From a virus, in IMG/VR virus record IMGVR_UViG_3300032050_000499, positions 1 to 32,780 of that record: DNA of 32,780 bases. One strand, written 5' to 3'. Position 1 is the stretch's first letter. Each line of letters begins with the position of its first letter. Below, piece after piece: positions 1 through 5,696 of this stretch. The notes beneath the pieces were generated by a model. That model did no database searches. It saw nothing but the letters and a program-made list of their open reading frames with translations, and was not told where the DNA came from. A program made the position numbers and the translations under genes.

Positions 1-197
1 GAACTGAATTGCCACTTAACTGGCATAACGCATCCACACAAAGTGAATTCCTGACCATTATAGACCACTTTATCTCCAAGTGGATTCACCGCCCTAAAAG
101 TTCCACAAGTCCTTGTATCGGCTTTATAATACTCGCAGGCAAGGCATAGTGACCTTCTGCGCTCCTTCTCTTTATTATCGACAAAGATTTTAAACAT
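1..197 (-). CDS. Cys-rich putative zinc-binding protein (3' part cut by window edge)
   Basis: This is the first 65 codons of a gene whose full homologue lies at 28153-28581 (142 aa). The start at 197 overlaps the stop of the sigma-like gene (190-192), as in the other copy. The visible part has a CxxC pair (CLAC) and later a CGC motif, fitting a small zinc-ribbon-like protein. The function is not known to me. Compared with the full copy there are a few substitutions in this stretch (for example A for S in the CxxC pair). Confidence 0.8.
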   Translation of the reverse strand, partial: MFKIFVDNKEKERRRSLCLACEYYKADTRTCGTFRAVNPLGDKVVYNGQEFTLCGCVMPVKWQFS

Positions 198-636
198 ATT
201 CGTGTATGATTTTTTTTACCTTGTCTAAAGTAGAATAAATCGTTCGTTCCGGGATTCCAGTATTCACGGCTAATTGCCTCATATTTTCGCCCTGTAGATA
301 TAGGTCGAATACCAATCTATCAAACGCATCGAGATATCGAATTATCTCATCTATTTTCTCAATGCATTCTCTTCTATCCATATCGTAAGTCGCAACTATT
401 TCGGGCATCTCATCCGTATCCTGATGGCTACTCCGCTTCCACTTGGAATCTCTTATGATTCTGCTTATAGTCAGTTTAAAGTAATAGTCCGTTTGTGCAT
501 CACTTTGGTATTCAAAATCCGCATTAATTACTTTGATGTAGGCTTCGTGAACTAAATCGTGAGGTAGGTTAGTCATTGCCCCTGCATACCTAACCATCCG
601 TGAATAATTACGATGCACCCAGTTATCCAAGTTCAT
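190..636 (-). CDS. sigma-70-family-like (ECF-type) transcription factor, left copy
   Basis: The 148-aa protein has a region-2-like helix near its N-terminus (HDLVHEAYIKVIN) and a C-terminal region-4-like helix-turn-helix (LVFDLYLQGENMRQLAV followed by IPERTIYSTLDKVKK). This is the layout of small ECF-type sigma factors. In a phage, such a protein placed at the end of the early module and before the virion genes plausibly directs late transcription; that is inference. I chose the ATG at 636, which overlaps the HNH stop by 14 nt; an in-frame ATG at 669 would overlap by 47 nt. Over the longer 159-aa frame the two copies differ by only three amino acids although the DNA differs much more, so both appear to be under purifying selection. 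Confidence 0.72.
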   Translation of the reverse strand: MNLDNWVHRNYSRMVRYAGAMTNLPHDLVHEAYIKVINADFEYQSDAQTDYYFKLTISRIIRDSKWKRSSHQDTDEMPEIVATYDMDRRECIEKIDEIIRYLDAFDRLVFDLYLQGENMRQLAVNTGIPERTIYSTLDKVKKIIHEYV

Positions 637-1009
637 CGACCTTCCTTTTGTAAAGTTCAATGAGTTCACGCAAATCGGAGATTGAGAACTTGGCTATCTG
701 CTGACTCTTGACTAATATCTCTTGTGCAGTTCCTTCTCCGTACACTTCATCGAGTCGAATGCCAAATTGATATTGCTGACCTCCGTTGGTCATATTACAT
801 CTCTTACATTGGAATTGAACATTGCGTTCATCCCACCGGGTAGACATCTTCATTCTACTTTGGAAATGTCCGGCATCAACTTCGCTCCAATGCTTCGATA
901 CACCACAAGTAAAGCAAACTCCAAACCCATCACCACGACTGACTCGCATCCGAATGTACTTCGAAAATATCGTGTCAAGTTTGGTGACAAGTTTGGTGCG
1001 CTCGCTCAT
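623..1009 (-). CDS. NinG-like HNH/zinc recombination protein, left copy
   Basis: The 128-aa protein resembles lambda NinG (Rap): an N-terminal LDTIFSKYIRMR segment, a CFTCG pair (C32, C35), VDAGHF (H48), RWDERNVQFQCKRCN (C68, C71) and a C-terminal helical part. In this family the Cys/His residues form a zinc-bound HNH-like fold that acts on branched recombination intermediates. Its start overlaps the stop of the RecE-type nuclease gene as ATGA (1006-1009), which fits a recombination operon. In the right copy a 105-aa gene sits at exactly this junction. Confidence 0.85.
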   Translation of the reverse strand: MSERTKLVTKLDTIFSKYIRMRVSRGDGFGVCFTCGVSKHWSEVDAGHFQSRMKMSTRWDERNVQFQCKRCNMTNGGQQYQFGIRLDEVYGEGTAQEILVKSQQIAKFSISDLRELIELYKRKVDELG

Positions 1010-1716
1010 CTATACCAAGTTGGAATAGTGACTTCGTATGTACCTATGGAATAAGATTCGGGAGTGCCATCCCAATTCTTAAATTTCCTAATTAATTCCA
1101 ATAACTGAACTCGACCAGCAGATAATACCTCATAGGTCAGGTGATATTCCTGAACATTAAATGGCGCAGAATTCTCGACTGCAAGAATGTAGTAATCACT
1201 CATCCCAGTTATCTCACAATAGATTGCCGCCTGAATGTGGTACATCATATCGAATATCGTTCTGCTGAATGCTTTAGGAGATGCGTCTTGAGTTGTTTTG
1301 ATGTCTACTATATGTCGAATAGATATGCCGTCTACAATGCCTTTAAATTCGATGCCTTCAATCATTCCCGAAATGGGAACTTCAGGATTGATTTTTTTAA
1401 GGCTTCTGCGTTCTTCCGACTGGACATTGGCAACCATCTTCAAGAGGTTTTCGTAATCACCACCATCTATTGCTTCCTTGCCTTTGTTTGCTTCGCTAAA
1501 CGATTGCCATTCATCCTTCCCTGCTTTCGTTCGCTTGTCGCATTTTGGCGCAATGGCGAATCGTTCTTCAAAGGTATCAGGCTCTAATAAGAGTGCGTGA
1601 AATGCTCTTCCGAATGCCATCGCAGGGGTGTCCTTATAATCTCTTGAGATGTATTCGAGATAGTGGTTTGGTGATTTGGCAAATGCCTTGAGTGATGAAT
1701 AAGATAAGTGCTTCAT
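1006..1716 (-). CDS. RecE-type PD-(D/E)XK exonuclease, left copy
   Basis: The 236-aa protein fits the PDDEXK exodeoxyribonuclease VIII-like family. It has an N-terminal SYSSLKAF...SPNHY motif, GRAFHALLLEP (H40), GIVDG (D129), VDIKTT (D138, K140) and HIQAAIYCE (Q162), which match the expected catalytic order. It probably resects dsDNA ends for phage recombination or replication together with the OB-fold and NinG-like proteins. I did not recognise a single-strand annealing protein next to it. The start at 1716 has an A-rich leader ending in ACACAATG. The right copy is nearly identical in protein sequence. Confidence 0.85.
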   Translation of the reverse strand: MKHLSYSSLKAFAKSPNHYLEYISRDYKDTPAMAFGRAFHALLLEPDTFEERFAIAPKCDKRTKAGKDEWQSFSEANKGKEAIDGGDYENLLKMVANVQSEERRSLKKINPEVPISGMIEGIEFKGIVDGISIRHIVDIKTTQDASPKAFSRTIFDMMYHIQAAIYCEITGMSDYYILAVENSAPFNVQEYHLTYEVLSAGRVQLLELIRKFKNWDGTPESYSIGTYEVTIPTWYR

Positions 1717-1730
1717 TGTGTTCTGTTATT

Positions 1731-1958
1731 TTATTTGTTAATGTAATTATTAATGCCTGCTCTAACTAATTGGCTAATACATATGTCATTTGCTTTACAA
1801 TATTCGTGAATCTCATCATATTGTTTTTTTGTAACAACACATTTTATTATTGCCTCTGCTTTTTCAAGTTTTCTTTGGAAACCTCTTTTGCCTTTAATTG
1901 CCTTTCCTATTGCTCTGCCCTCGTTAAATGGGGCTGATTTAATTTCATTTGCTTTCAT
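1731..1958 (-). CDS. ribbon-helix-helix-like DNA-binding protein, left copy only
   Basis: The 75-aa basic protein ends in a segment typical of RHH/Arc-MetJ folds: a beta-like VVTKKQYDEI followed by HEYCKANDICISQLVRAGI. It is likely a small DNA-binding regulator. It starts 1 nt after the stop of the 43-aa gene (TAA T ATG), so it is well embedded in the operon. The right copy lacks it completely: there, the 43-aa gene is followed almost directly by the exonuclease gene. It is therefore accessory. Its target is unknown. Confidence 0.75.
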   Translation of the reverse strand: MKANEIKSAPFNEGRAIGKAIKGKRGFQRKLEKAEAIIKCVVTKKQYDEIHEYCKANDICISQLVRAGINNYINK

Positions 1959-1959
1959 A

Positions 1960-2091
1960 TTATCCTTGTCCGATTTTGAGTTTGAGATATGTTTTGCTCG
2001 ACTTCAGGAGGCTTCTCTTCTTGGAGTGCCTGCCTTTCATCTTTTTCTTGGGTTTGATGATGCGCTTCTGCGCTTCCTTTTGTTTAGCCAT
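1960..2091 (-). CDS. small basic protein, 43 aa, left copy
   Basis: The frame starts MAKQKEAQKRIIKPKKKMKG and is very rich in Lys/Arg. Its ATG overlaps the stop of the 169-aa gene by 8 nt and its TAA is followed after 1 nt by the next start. The right copy (30449-30580) encodes the same length with only a few changes (Q4P, and LNVGQG for LKIGQG at the C-terminus). Conservation of length, frame and junctions supports a real gene. The charge suggests nucleic-acid binding, but I do not recognise the family. Confidence 0.75.
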   Translation of the reverse strand: MAKQKEAQKRIIKPKKKMKGRHSKKRSLLKSSKTYLKLKIGQG

Positions 2092-2593
2092 TTGGATTAA
2101 TGCTTGTTCTTATGTGTTGCCAAGGGTCACCGCCCCCAATCCTTTGGGAGTATCGGTTATCGTTTTCGTATCGGTTGATTCGTTCCAATAATTCGGAGCG
2201 TTGGCCTTCAAAGGTACGAAAGATATCGAGAATTTCGGGAGTCTTTAACCTCTCATAGAATTTCCCCCACTTGCCTTGTTTCATCTCTTGGAACACCACA
2301 ACTATCTCTTCCAGTTTTAATGCCGGGAAATCCTCGATAATCGACTCGATTGTGAACATTAAATCCTCTTCGGTTTCAATGGTTTTCTTTGCGTCGATGA
2401 ACTTGATTAGTTTCCCCAGTTCGATGACCAAGAATGTCTTGAGTTCCTTTGGGTGTTCCTTATTGGCCTTTCGAATGTTTAGACCTTGTGTCCACGCATC
2501 TTCTCTTGATGCAACCTGAACTTCGAATCTGCCATTCTCAAGCCTTGTTAAGCCATTGCTCGAATTTGCTTGTAAGTTGAATTTTTGTTCCAT
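2084..2593 (-). CDS. possible replication accessory protein (169 aa), left copy
   Basis: The start at 2593 (MEQKFNLQANSS) matches the start in the right copy; an upstream in-frame ATG at 2623 has no counterpart there and overlaps the initiator gene further. The middle has an acidic helical segment (EEDLMFTIESIIEDFPALK) followed by QEMKQGKWGKFYERLKTPEIL. A pattern of pre-helices then GK(W/Y)GK(F/I)Y occurs in uncharacterised Bacteroidota phage proteins next to initiators, where helicase-loader-like roles have been suggested. That link is weak. Its position directly after the initiator gene, overlapping it by 56 nt, supports a replication role. Confidence 0.7.
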   Translation of the reverse strand: MEQKFNLQANSSNGLTRLENGRFEVQVASREDAWTQGLNIRKANKEHPKELKTFLVIELGKLIKFIDAKKTIETEEDLMFTIESIIEDFPALKLEEIVVVFQEMKQGKWGKFYERLKTPEILDIFRTFEGQRSELLERINRYENDNRYSQRIGGGDPWQHIRTSINPNG

Positions 2594-3233
2594 TGGTTTG
2601 TTGTTTTGATTTATCAGGTGCAAATATACCTTTATAGCCTTGTGCGATTGAATGATGTATCATTTCGATTGCGAACTCTTCATTGCCCTGCGAGGTCTTC
2701 GCCAGTTGGGCAAGTGCGATGTTCTCCGAATCTATAGTCTTGTAACTAAATCGGTGAGAGGTCTTCTTATAATCCTTCCATTGCTCCCATACCTCGATGA
2801 ATGATTCGCTGAATGGATTAGTTGGTTTCTCCTTGACAATCCTCTTCCTATTTACAATTCTATTTTCATTTTCATTTTCATTTTCCATATGTATAGACAT
2901 ATGTGTTGACATATGTTGTGACATATGTTTTTCACTTTTGTCTTGTGGTTTAGAATTTCGATTCTTTCTCCTTGACTCACAAAAGTTTCTGCGCTTGTCG
3001 ACTTCAAGGCGCAATCTTTCGTTAAAAAAATTTCCATCAGAGTCTTGCTCGAATTTCGCCCAAATGTCCTTGTCATATGTTCCACATATGTTCGACATAT
3101 GTTCCTTTGTAAGAGAGCCGATTTGGTGTTGGGCGCATAGTAATCGAATGTACTTTCCTACCTGCTCGTTGGTCATAAACATAGTCCCAGTAAGAAAGTC
3201 ACTTGAATAAAATAAGAATGCAGGGTCTTTCAT
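2538..3233 (-). CDS. phage replication initiator-like protein with internal iterons, left copy
   Basis: The 231-aa protein has an N-terminal domain (PAFLFYSSDFLTGTMFMT...GKYIRLLCAQHQIG, about 1-90) typical of phage replisome organisers related to DUF1376. A charged linker (about 85-125) contains HM(S)xHM repeats and ENENENEN. A C-terminal domain follows (NPFSESFIEVWEQWKDYKK onward). By analogy with lambda O, the DNA under the linker may be the origin: CATATG arrays at 2886-2927 and 3074-3101 and an AT-rich ATTTTC repeat lie in the gene. The start follows a two-hairpin RNA element (3246-3331). The right copy (31027-31722) has the same length, with changes concentrated in the linker. Confidence 0.8.
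   Translation of the reverse strand: MKDPAFLFYSSDFLTGTMFMTNEQVGKYIRLLCAQHQIGSLTKEHMSNICGTYDKDIWAKFEQDSDGNFFNERLRLEVDKRRNFCESRRKNRNSKPQDKSEKHMSQHMSTHMSIHMENENENENRIVNRKRIVKEKPTNPFSESFIEVWEQWKDYKKTSHRFSYKTIDSENIALAQLAKTSQGNEEFAIEMIHHSIAQGYKGIFAPDKSKQQTNGTKIQLTSKFEQWLNKA
2849..2885. repeat. AT-rich direct repeat beside iterons (possible unwinding element), left copy
   Basis: On the plus strand an AT-rich tract runs into four tandem ATTTTC hexamers, which encode the ENENENEN stretch on the minus strand. The tract directly abuts the first CATATG of the 12-bp array. In lambda-type origins an AT-rich unwinding region flanks the iterons inside the initiator gene, so the layout is comparable; the role here is inferred. 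The same tract is kept at 31338-31374. Confidence 0.5.
2886..2927. repeat. four CATATG iterons at 12-bp period (putative origin), left copy
   Basis: CATATG palindromes start at 2886, 2898, 2910 and 2922, exactly 12 bp apart, usually as ACATATGT. They encode HM dipeptides at residues 103-116 of the initiator. In the right copy the six-base spacers and the encoded residues between the HM pairs differ, but all four palindromes and the period are kept. This suggests selection on the DNA motif. Confidence 0.75.
3074..3101. repeat. three CATATG iterons at 11-bp period read in three frames, left copy
   Basis: CATATG starts at 3074, 3085 and 3096, 11 bp apart, each as GAACATATG on the minus strand. 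Because 11 is not a multiple of 3, the three copies encode different residues (HM, then N-I-C, then T-Y-D). A peptide repeat therefore cannot explain them, and 11 bp places them on one face of the helix. The right copy keeps all three (31563-31590). Confidence 0.78.
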
Positions 3234-3245
3234 ATTAAAATAAAT

Positions 3246-3331
3246 CCCATTGGCTTTCGGTGTGTCCGCACCTACTTACCAATGGGTTTAATGTTTCTTA
3301 ATGCATCATTCAGTCGGACACCTGAACGATG
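3246..3331 (-). ncRNA. two-hairpin kissing-loop RNA upstream of initiator gene, left copy
   Basis: In transcript order the first hairpin has a 10-bp stem (3322-3331 with 3304-3313; one G-U) and an 8-nt loop containing UGUCCG. The second has outer arms CCCAUUGG/CCAAUGGG (3279-3286 with 3246-3253) and an inner GGUG/CACC stem (3269-3272 with 3259-3262) closing a 6-nt loop, CGGACA (3263-3268). The two loops are perfectly complementary over six bases. In the right copy they read UAUCCG and CGGAUA, a compensatory G-C to A-U change. The element fills the gap between the 61-aa gene and the initiator start, so it probably controls initiator translation. Confidence 0.75.
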
Positions 3332-3339
3332 GTGCTAAT

Positions 3340-3525
3340 TTAATGACTTCTTCTAAATATTGCCCATTTGCCATCGATGGGAATTATTTTGTCCTTTTCG
3401 AAGAGGTCAATTATGACTCTATCAACTTCATCCATAGTTAACCATAATGATGCAGACAACTCTCTCCGGGACATCGAATTCCTATGCAGTAACTCAATTA
3501 CCCTCGTTTCCAATGATTGCTCCAT
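3340..3525 (-). CDS. small winged-helix-like protein (61 aa), left copy
   Basis: The sequence (TRVIELLHRNSMSRRELSAS, then DEVDRVIIDLFEKDKIIPIDG) has the helix-turn-helix plus wing pattern of small winged-helix DNA-binding proteins. It overlaps the upstream 68-aa gene by 32 nt and is followed by the kissing-loop RNA and the initiator. The right copy differs by one residue near the C-terminus (A versus C). It may regulate the replication genes, or be a subunit binding the iterons; neither is shown. Confidence 0.7.
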   Translation of the reverse strand: MEQSLETRVIELLHRNSMSRRELSASLWLTMDEVDRVIIDLFEKDKIIPIDGKWAIFRRSH

Positions 3526-3700
3526 ATAGTTCCTCGATTGAAAGTTTAGTCGCTTTGTGTAATTCAGGGAGGTATTTTAGAAGGAGTCTTCGCTCTTCCT
3601 CTTCTCTTAATAGGACTCGCATCCGTACGGATGTTAATCCGCATACTTTGCTCATCCCTTTTAAGCCTCCAAGAGATTCGGTTATTTCATTTAAGTTCAT
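3494..3700 (-). CDS. YdaS/Cro-like helix-turn-helix protein (68 aa), left copy
   Basis: The layout LNEITESLGGLKGMSKVCGL, then a basic segment, then YLPELHKATKLSIEELYG, follows that of YdaS/Cro-like HTH proteins (GG..xLA..LGV ... LP.IE.ATG....L). The recognition-helix region is unusually charged (REEEERR), so the match is partial. The start overlaps the stop of the 110-aa gene by 14 nt. It is probably a small transcriptional regulator of the early operon; as a lone gene it does not establish lysogeny. Confidence 0.65.
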   Translation of the reverse strand: MNLNEITESLGGLKGMSKVCGLTSVRMRVLLREEEERRLLLKYLPELHKATKLSIEELYGAIIGNEGN

Positions 3701-4019
3701 AATTCAATTTATATTTATGTCTACTACCTTCTTTATTTGCATTCACTATTCCCTTATCAATTGCTGATTTTAAGCCATTGTTTATGTCAAGTACAAAGTG
3801 CTTTTGTCTTAACTCTAATATGGCTCTTTCATCAGCAATCCATTCGGATTTTCCCTTTATCGAATAAACATCTTTCAGGAATCCTATGGTCTTTTTGTGC
3901 AGACCCTTGAGGTCTATTTGCCGAGAATCGAATAGGTCTCTTTGCGTAAACAATTGCTCAAACTCTTTGCGAGGAATTATTATGGCAATATCTCCGTTGG
4001 TTGTGGTTGTGATGCGCAT
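3687..4019 (-). CDS. variable early protein (110 aa), left copy
   Basis: The start at 4019 (MRITTTTNGDIAIIIP) lies 1 nt after the stop of the OB-fold gene (TAA T ATG); the longer frame from 4055 would overlap that gene. The first about 20 and last about 8 residues are almost identical to the right copy, but the middle is only moderately similar, far less than flanking genes. No motif is recognised. The pattern suggests rapid change or allele swapping, for example by pressure from a host or a competing phage. Confidence 0.75.
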   Translation of the reverse strand: MRITTTTNGDIAIIIPRKEFEQLFTQRDLFDSRQIDLKGLHKKTIGFLKDVYSIKGKSEWIADERAILELRQKHFVLDINNGLKSAIDKGIVNANKEGSRHKYKLNYELK

Positions 4020-4020
4020 A

Positions 4021-4428
4021 TTAAAATGGTTGTTCGTTATTAGTTTCTTGACCATACACCCCAGTCATTACCCATTGCGTGAAGATTTCTGCACGGAGGA
4101 TGATGTTTGCCGGGTCACCTGATGGGTTACATTCAACCGCCGCTTTCAGGCACGATTGGCGAACGATTAAGAGTTGCCTATCGATGTCATTGCCTCCTGA
4201 TGGGGAAGATATCGTTTCGGCTTTCTTAATCTTGCCCTGCTTGCCAAATTTCCCTGCTTTGGTGACCTCGTAATCTACTACATCACCCACCTGGTAAGGA
4301 GGTGTTTCGGTTTTCGCATTGACCTCAAGAGTCTCATCGTTTTGAAATGTGACCTTAAAGGAATACATAGTTCCAAATTGCCCAGTCCACTGACCTTTTG
4401 CTTCGATGTTTGTGATTGTTGATTGCAT
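4021..4428 (-). CDS. putative OB-fold ssDNA-binding protein (135 aa), left copy
   Basis: The N-terminal half (ITNIEAKGQWTGQFGTMYSF, then NDETLEVNAKTETPPYQVGDVVDYEV) resembles small phage OB-fold proteins. The C-terminal half has RQSCLKAAVECNPSGDPANI followed by AEIFTQWV, a helix pattern I associate with phage single-stranded-DNA-binding proteins. It probably coats ssDNA for replication and RecE-type recombination encoded downstream. The start overlaps the previous stop by 1 nt (TAATG). Its right-hand homologue is truncated by the window end. Confidence 0.6.
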   Translation of the reverse strand: MQSTITNIEAKGQWTGQFGTMYSFKVTFQNDETLEVNAKTETPPYQVGDVVDYEVTKAGKFGKQGKIKKAETISSPSGGNDIDRQLLIVRQSCLKAAVECNPSGDPANIILRAEIFTQWVMTGVYGQETNNEQPF

Positions 4429-4634
4429 TAGAAATTGATTTTAATTGTTATTAAACGATTGTGAATTGCTGGATAGATTTCGATGTAAGGGCGTAATCCA
4501 AAGTCGAATAGTTTGTCATAGATTTCGGAGACCTCATTGAAGGTTATTGTCGGAGTATCTACCTCCCAACATCCGTCAGTTGTGATTGTCACCTCTCCGA
4601 AGAGATTCGTTAGATAATCGAGTGCTTTGTCCAT
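4428..4634 (-). CDS. hypothetical early protein (68 aa)
   Basis: I place the start at 4634 (MDKALDYLTNLFGEVTITTD); an in-frame ATG at 4676 would add 14 residues whose DNA forms a hairpin (4665-4687). The protein is small and mixed alpha/beta in appearance, with no recognised family. It ends in a 1-nt overlap with the OB-fold gene, so it belongs to the same operon. Only the left copy is visible, because the right copy runs off the window before this point. Confidence 0.65.
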   Translation of the reverse strand: MDKALDYLTNLFGEVTITTDGCWEVDTPTITFNEVSEIYDKLFDFGLRPYIEIYPAIHNRLITIKINF

Positions 4635-4725
4635 ATTGTTTTTTGATTTCGGTGTGGATATAAACCCACCACTCATTTAGTGATGGGCGTTCGTTTGGGT
4701 GAATGGTTTTACTGATTCTTGGCAT
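4576..4725 (-). CDS. possible overlapping small ORF (49 aa)
   Basis: From the ATG at 4725 the frame reads MPRISKTIHPNERPSLNEWW onward, overlapping the 136-aa gene by 17 nt and the 68-aa gene by 59 nt. The composition is protein-like (SLNEWWVYIHTEIKKQYG) and it bridges the otherwise empty 4635-4708 gap. It may instead be a shadow frame over a structured leader. There is no second copy in the window to test conservation. Confidence 0.35.
   Translation of the reverse strand: MPRISKTIHPNERPSLNEWWVYIHTEIKKQYGQSTRLSNESLRRGDNHN
4665..4687 (-). other. 9-bp hairpin in the 136-aa/68-aa gene gap
   Basis: On the transcript, CCCAUCACU pairs with AGUGGUGGG (one U-G) around a 5-nt loop, followed by an A-rich stretch and the start at 4634. 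It is not followed by a U-tract, so it is not a terminator. It could tune translation, or be chance within the overlapping 49-aa frame. Confidence 0.35.
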
Positions 4726-5119
4726 AAGGATAGATTTGTTCAGGTTCGTTATCACTTTTGCCAAAAGAGTTCTCGTTTGCGCTCAAGTCCATACATCTTT
4801 CGATTGCATCTGCTTGCGTATCGAATATTTTATCTAAATCCCAATAAACCAAGCTTGAATATGCCTTTGTGCGTCTTATCTCCGTGCGAAAGCGGTAGGT
4901 CAGGAAATAAAATGAAAAGTATCTTATCACTCTATAGTTGCCATAGTTATTGACCTCTTGGTCTTTTCGAGGATTAATGAATTCTACATCTTTGACATAG
5001 GTCAATGCCTCTGCTTCGGTGTCGAATCCGTTGATGTTTACACCATCATCGTAAACGAGGTAGCGGTGTTTTTCGAAGGTCGGAGAATACTCTTTCCAAA
5101 TTGTAAATCTTGATTCCAT
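4709..5119 (-). CDS. hypothetical early protein (136 aa)
   Basis: The start at 5119 follows an A-rich leader ending in AAAACACAATG. The protein has an N-terminal VYDDGVNINGFDTEAEALTY segment and later KIFDTQADAIERCM. Both are like short repeats in small phage proteins where a strand is followed by an EAxA helix. No family or function is recognised. It is read early, second or third behind the putative promoter. Confidence 0.7.
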   Translation of the reverse strand: MESRFTIWKEYSPTFEKHRYLVYDDGVNINGFDTEAEALTYVKDVEFINPRKDQEVNNYGNYRVIRYFSFYFLTYRFRTEIRRTKAYSSLVYWDLDKIFDTQADAIERCMDLSANENSFGKSDNEPEQIYPYAKNQ

Positions 5120-5131
5120 TGTGTTTTGTTT

Positions 5132-5224
5132 TTAAGGGTTGATTAAAAATTCATTGAGTGATTGTGCGTACCAGTAGGCAATAACTACGATTGCCAAAAG
5201 TAACTTTTTTTTCTTATTCTTCAT
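5132..5224 (-). CDS. tiny membrane protein (30 aa)
   Basis: The frame encodes MKNKKKKLLLAIVVIAYWYA and ten more residues: a Lys-rich start followed by one hydrophobic span, so a single-pass inner-membrane peptide is likely. Its ATG lies 11 nt inside the end of the 149-aa gene, overlapping the stop region in the same coupled style as other junctions here. Function unknown; such early membrane peptides in phages can be superinfection-exclusion or host-takeover factors, but nothing here shows that. Confidence 0.6.
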   Translation of the reverse strand: MKNKKKKLLLAIVVIAYWYAQSLNEFLINP

Positions 5225-5663
5225 TGCTTTCGATTGTGGCGGTTACTGCATCGAGAGTCAGGATTCCATATTTATTAATCTCATAGATCGCATCATTAAG
5301 GTCTTGCTCATCCTCAAAGTACATCTCTGCCCGGTCACGGAGATAGTCTTTGGCTTCTTCTTCGGTGTCGAATTCCAAACTCGCAATGAATCTGCCATAT
5401 GAATTAATGTATGGCATTCCAAAGGATAGCATTGATGAGAATTGGTAAGAGGTCGGTGCTATTGCGGTTATTTTAAAAGAGGGTATTGCTTGCGCAATTA
5501 CCTCCCCTCTACATTTAATTTGCTCCGCAGTCACCTCGAAATCCTCTTCCGTGTAGTCAGTTCCCCAATCGGAATTGTTTTCAATGATCATTTCGATGAT
5601 TGATTCTGCGGTAGCCTTGTCTGCTGATTGGCTGAAATTTTCGTTTGTGATTGTGTACATCAT
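5214..5663 (-). CDS. hypothetical first early protein (149 aa)
   Basis: This is the first gene after the putative promoter at 5689-5696 and the terminator at 5766-5798. The start (MMYTITNENF, 5663 or the second ATG at 5660) has an A-rich leader with AAACAAAAACACAATACAATG. The protein is acidic (many Glu/Asp) and has a FDTEEEAKDYL motif like the TEAEALTY segment of the next gene, suggesting related small folds. An acidic early protein could be a DNA mimic, but that is speculation. Confidence 0.72.
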   Translation of the reverse strand: MMYTITNENFSQSADKATAESIIEMIIENNSDWGTDYTEEDFEVTAEQIKCRGEVIAQAIPSFKITAIAPTSYQFSSMLSFGMPYINSYGRFIASLEFDTEEEAKDYLRDRAEMYFEDEQDLNDAIYEINKYGILTLDAVTATIESNEE

Positions 5664-5688
5664 TGTATTGTGTTTTTGTTTGATGCCG

Positions 5689-5696
5689 TAAAGGTA
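5689..5696 (-). promoter_or_regulatory. putative Bacteroidota-type -7 element of the early promoter
   Basis: On the minus strand TACCTTTA matches the Bacteroidota -7 consensus TAnnTTTG at seven of eight positions. It lies just downstream of the terminator at 5766-5798 and about 25 nt before the first early start, as expected for the single leftward early promoter. I see no clear TTG/TTTG box at the usual upstream distance, so confidence is limited. Confidence 0.45.

Larger units (their letters stand above)
1..4289. repeat. left copy of duplicated early module
   Basis: This block matches 28386-32780 gene for gene in the same orientation, with a spacing of about 28.4 kb. The first 66 bases are identical to the other copy; beyond that the copies differ by very roughly a tenth, mostly at third codon positions. 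The left copy has an extra RHH gene (1731-1958) and lacks the 105-aa gene of the right copy. Both ends are cut by the window, so the true extent of the similarity is unknown. Confidence 0.95.

Noticed and set aside
1141-1587. Long plus-strand ORF (148 codons), also present at 29849-30295
   Set aside because: It is exactly antisense to the RecE-type nuclease gene in both copies; its product is Cys/Phe-rich and looks like a shadow, and its conservation follows from the coding strand.
2886-3101. CRISPR-like array
   Set aside because: Units of 11-12 bp with 5-6 bp spacers inside a coding gene are far too short for CRISPR; iterons explain them better.
3270-3331. Hammerhead ribozyme in the initiator leader
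   Set aside because: A CUGA-like stretch and a GAAAC-like stretch are present in one copy, but the core order and spacing fail and the second copy does not keep them.
3494-3700. Repressor of a lysogeny module
   Set aside because: The 68-aa HTH-like protein stands alone, without integrase, divergent promoter or antirepressor, and all neighbours are co-directional replication genes.
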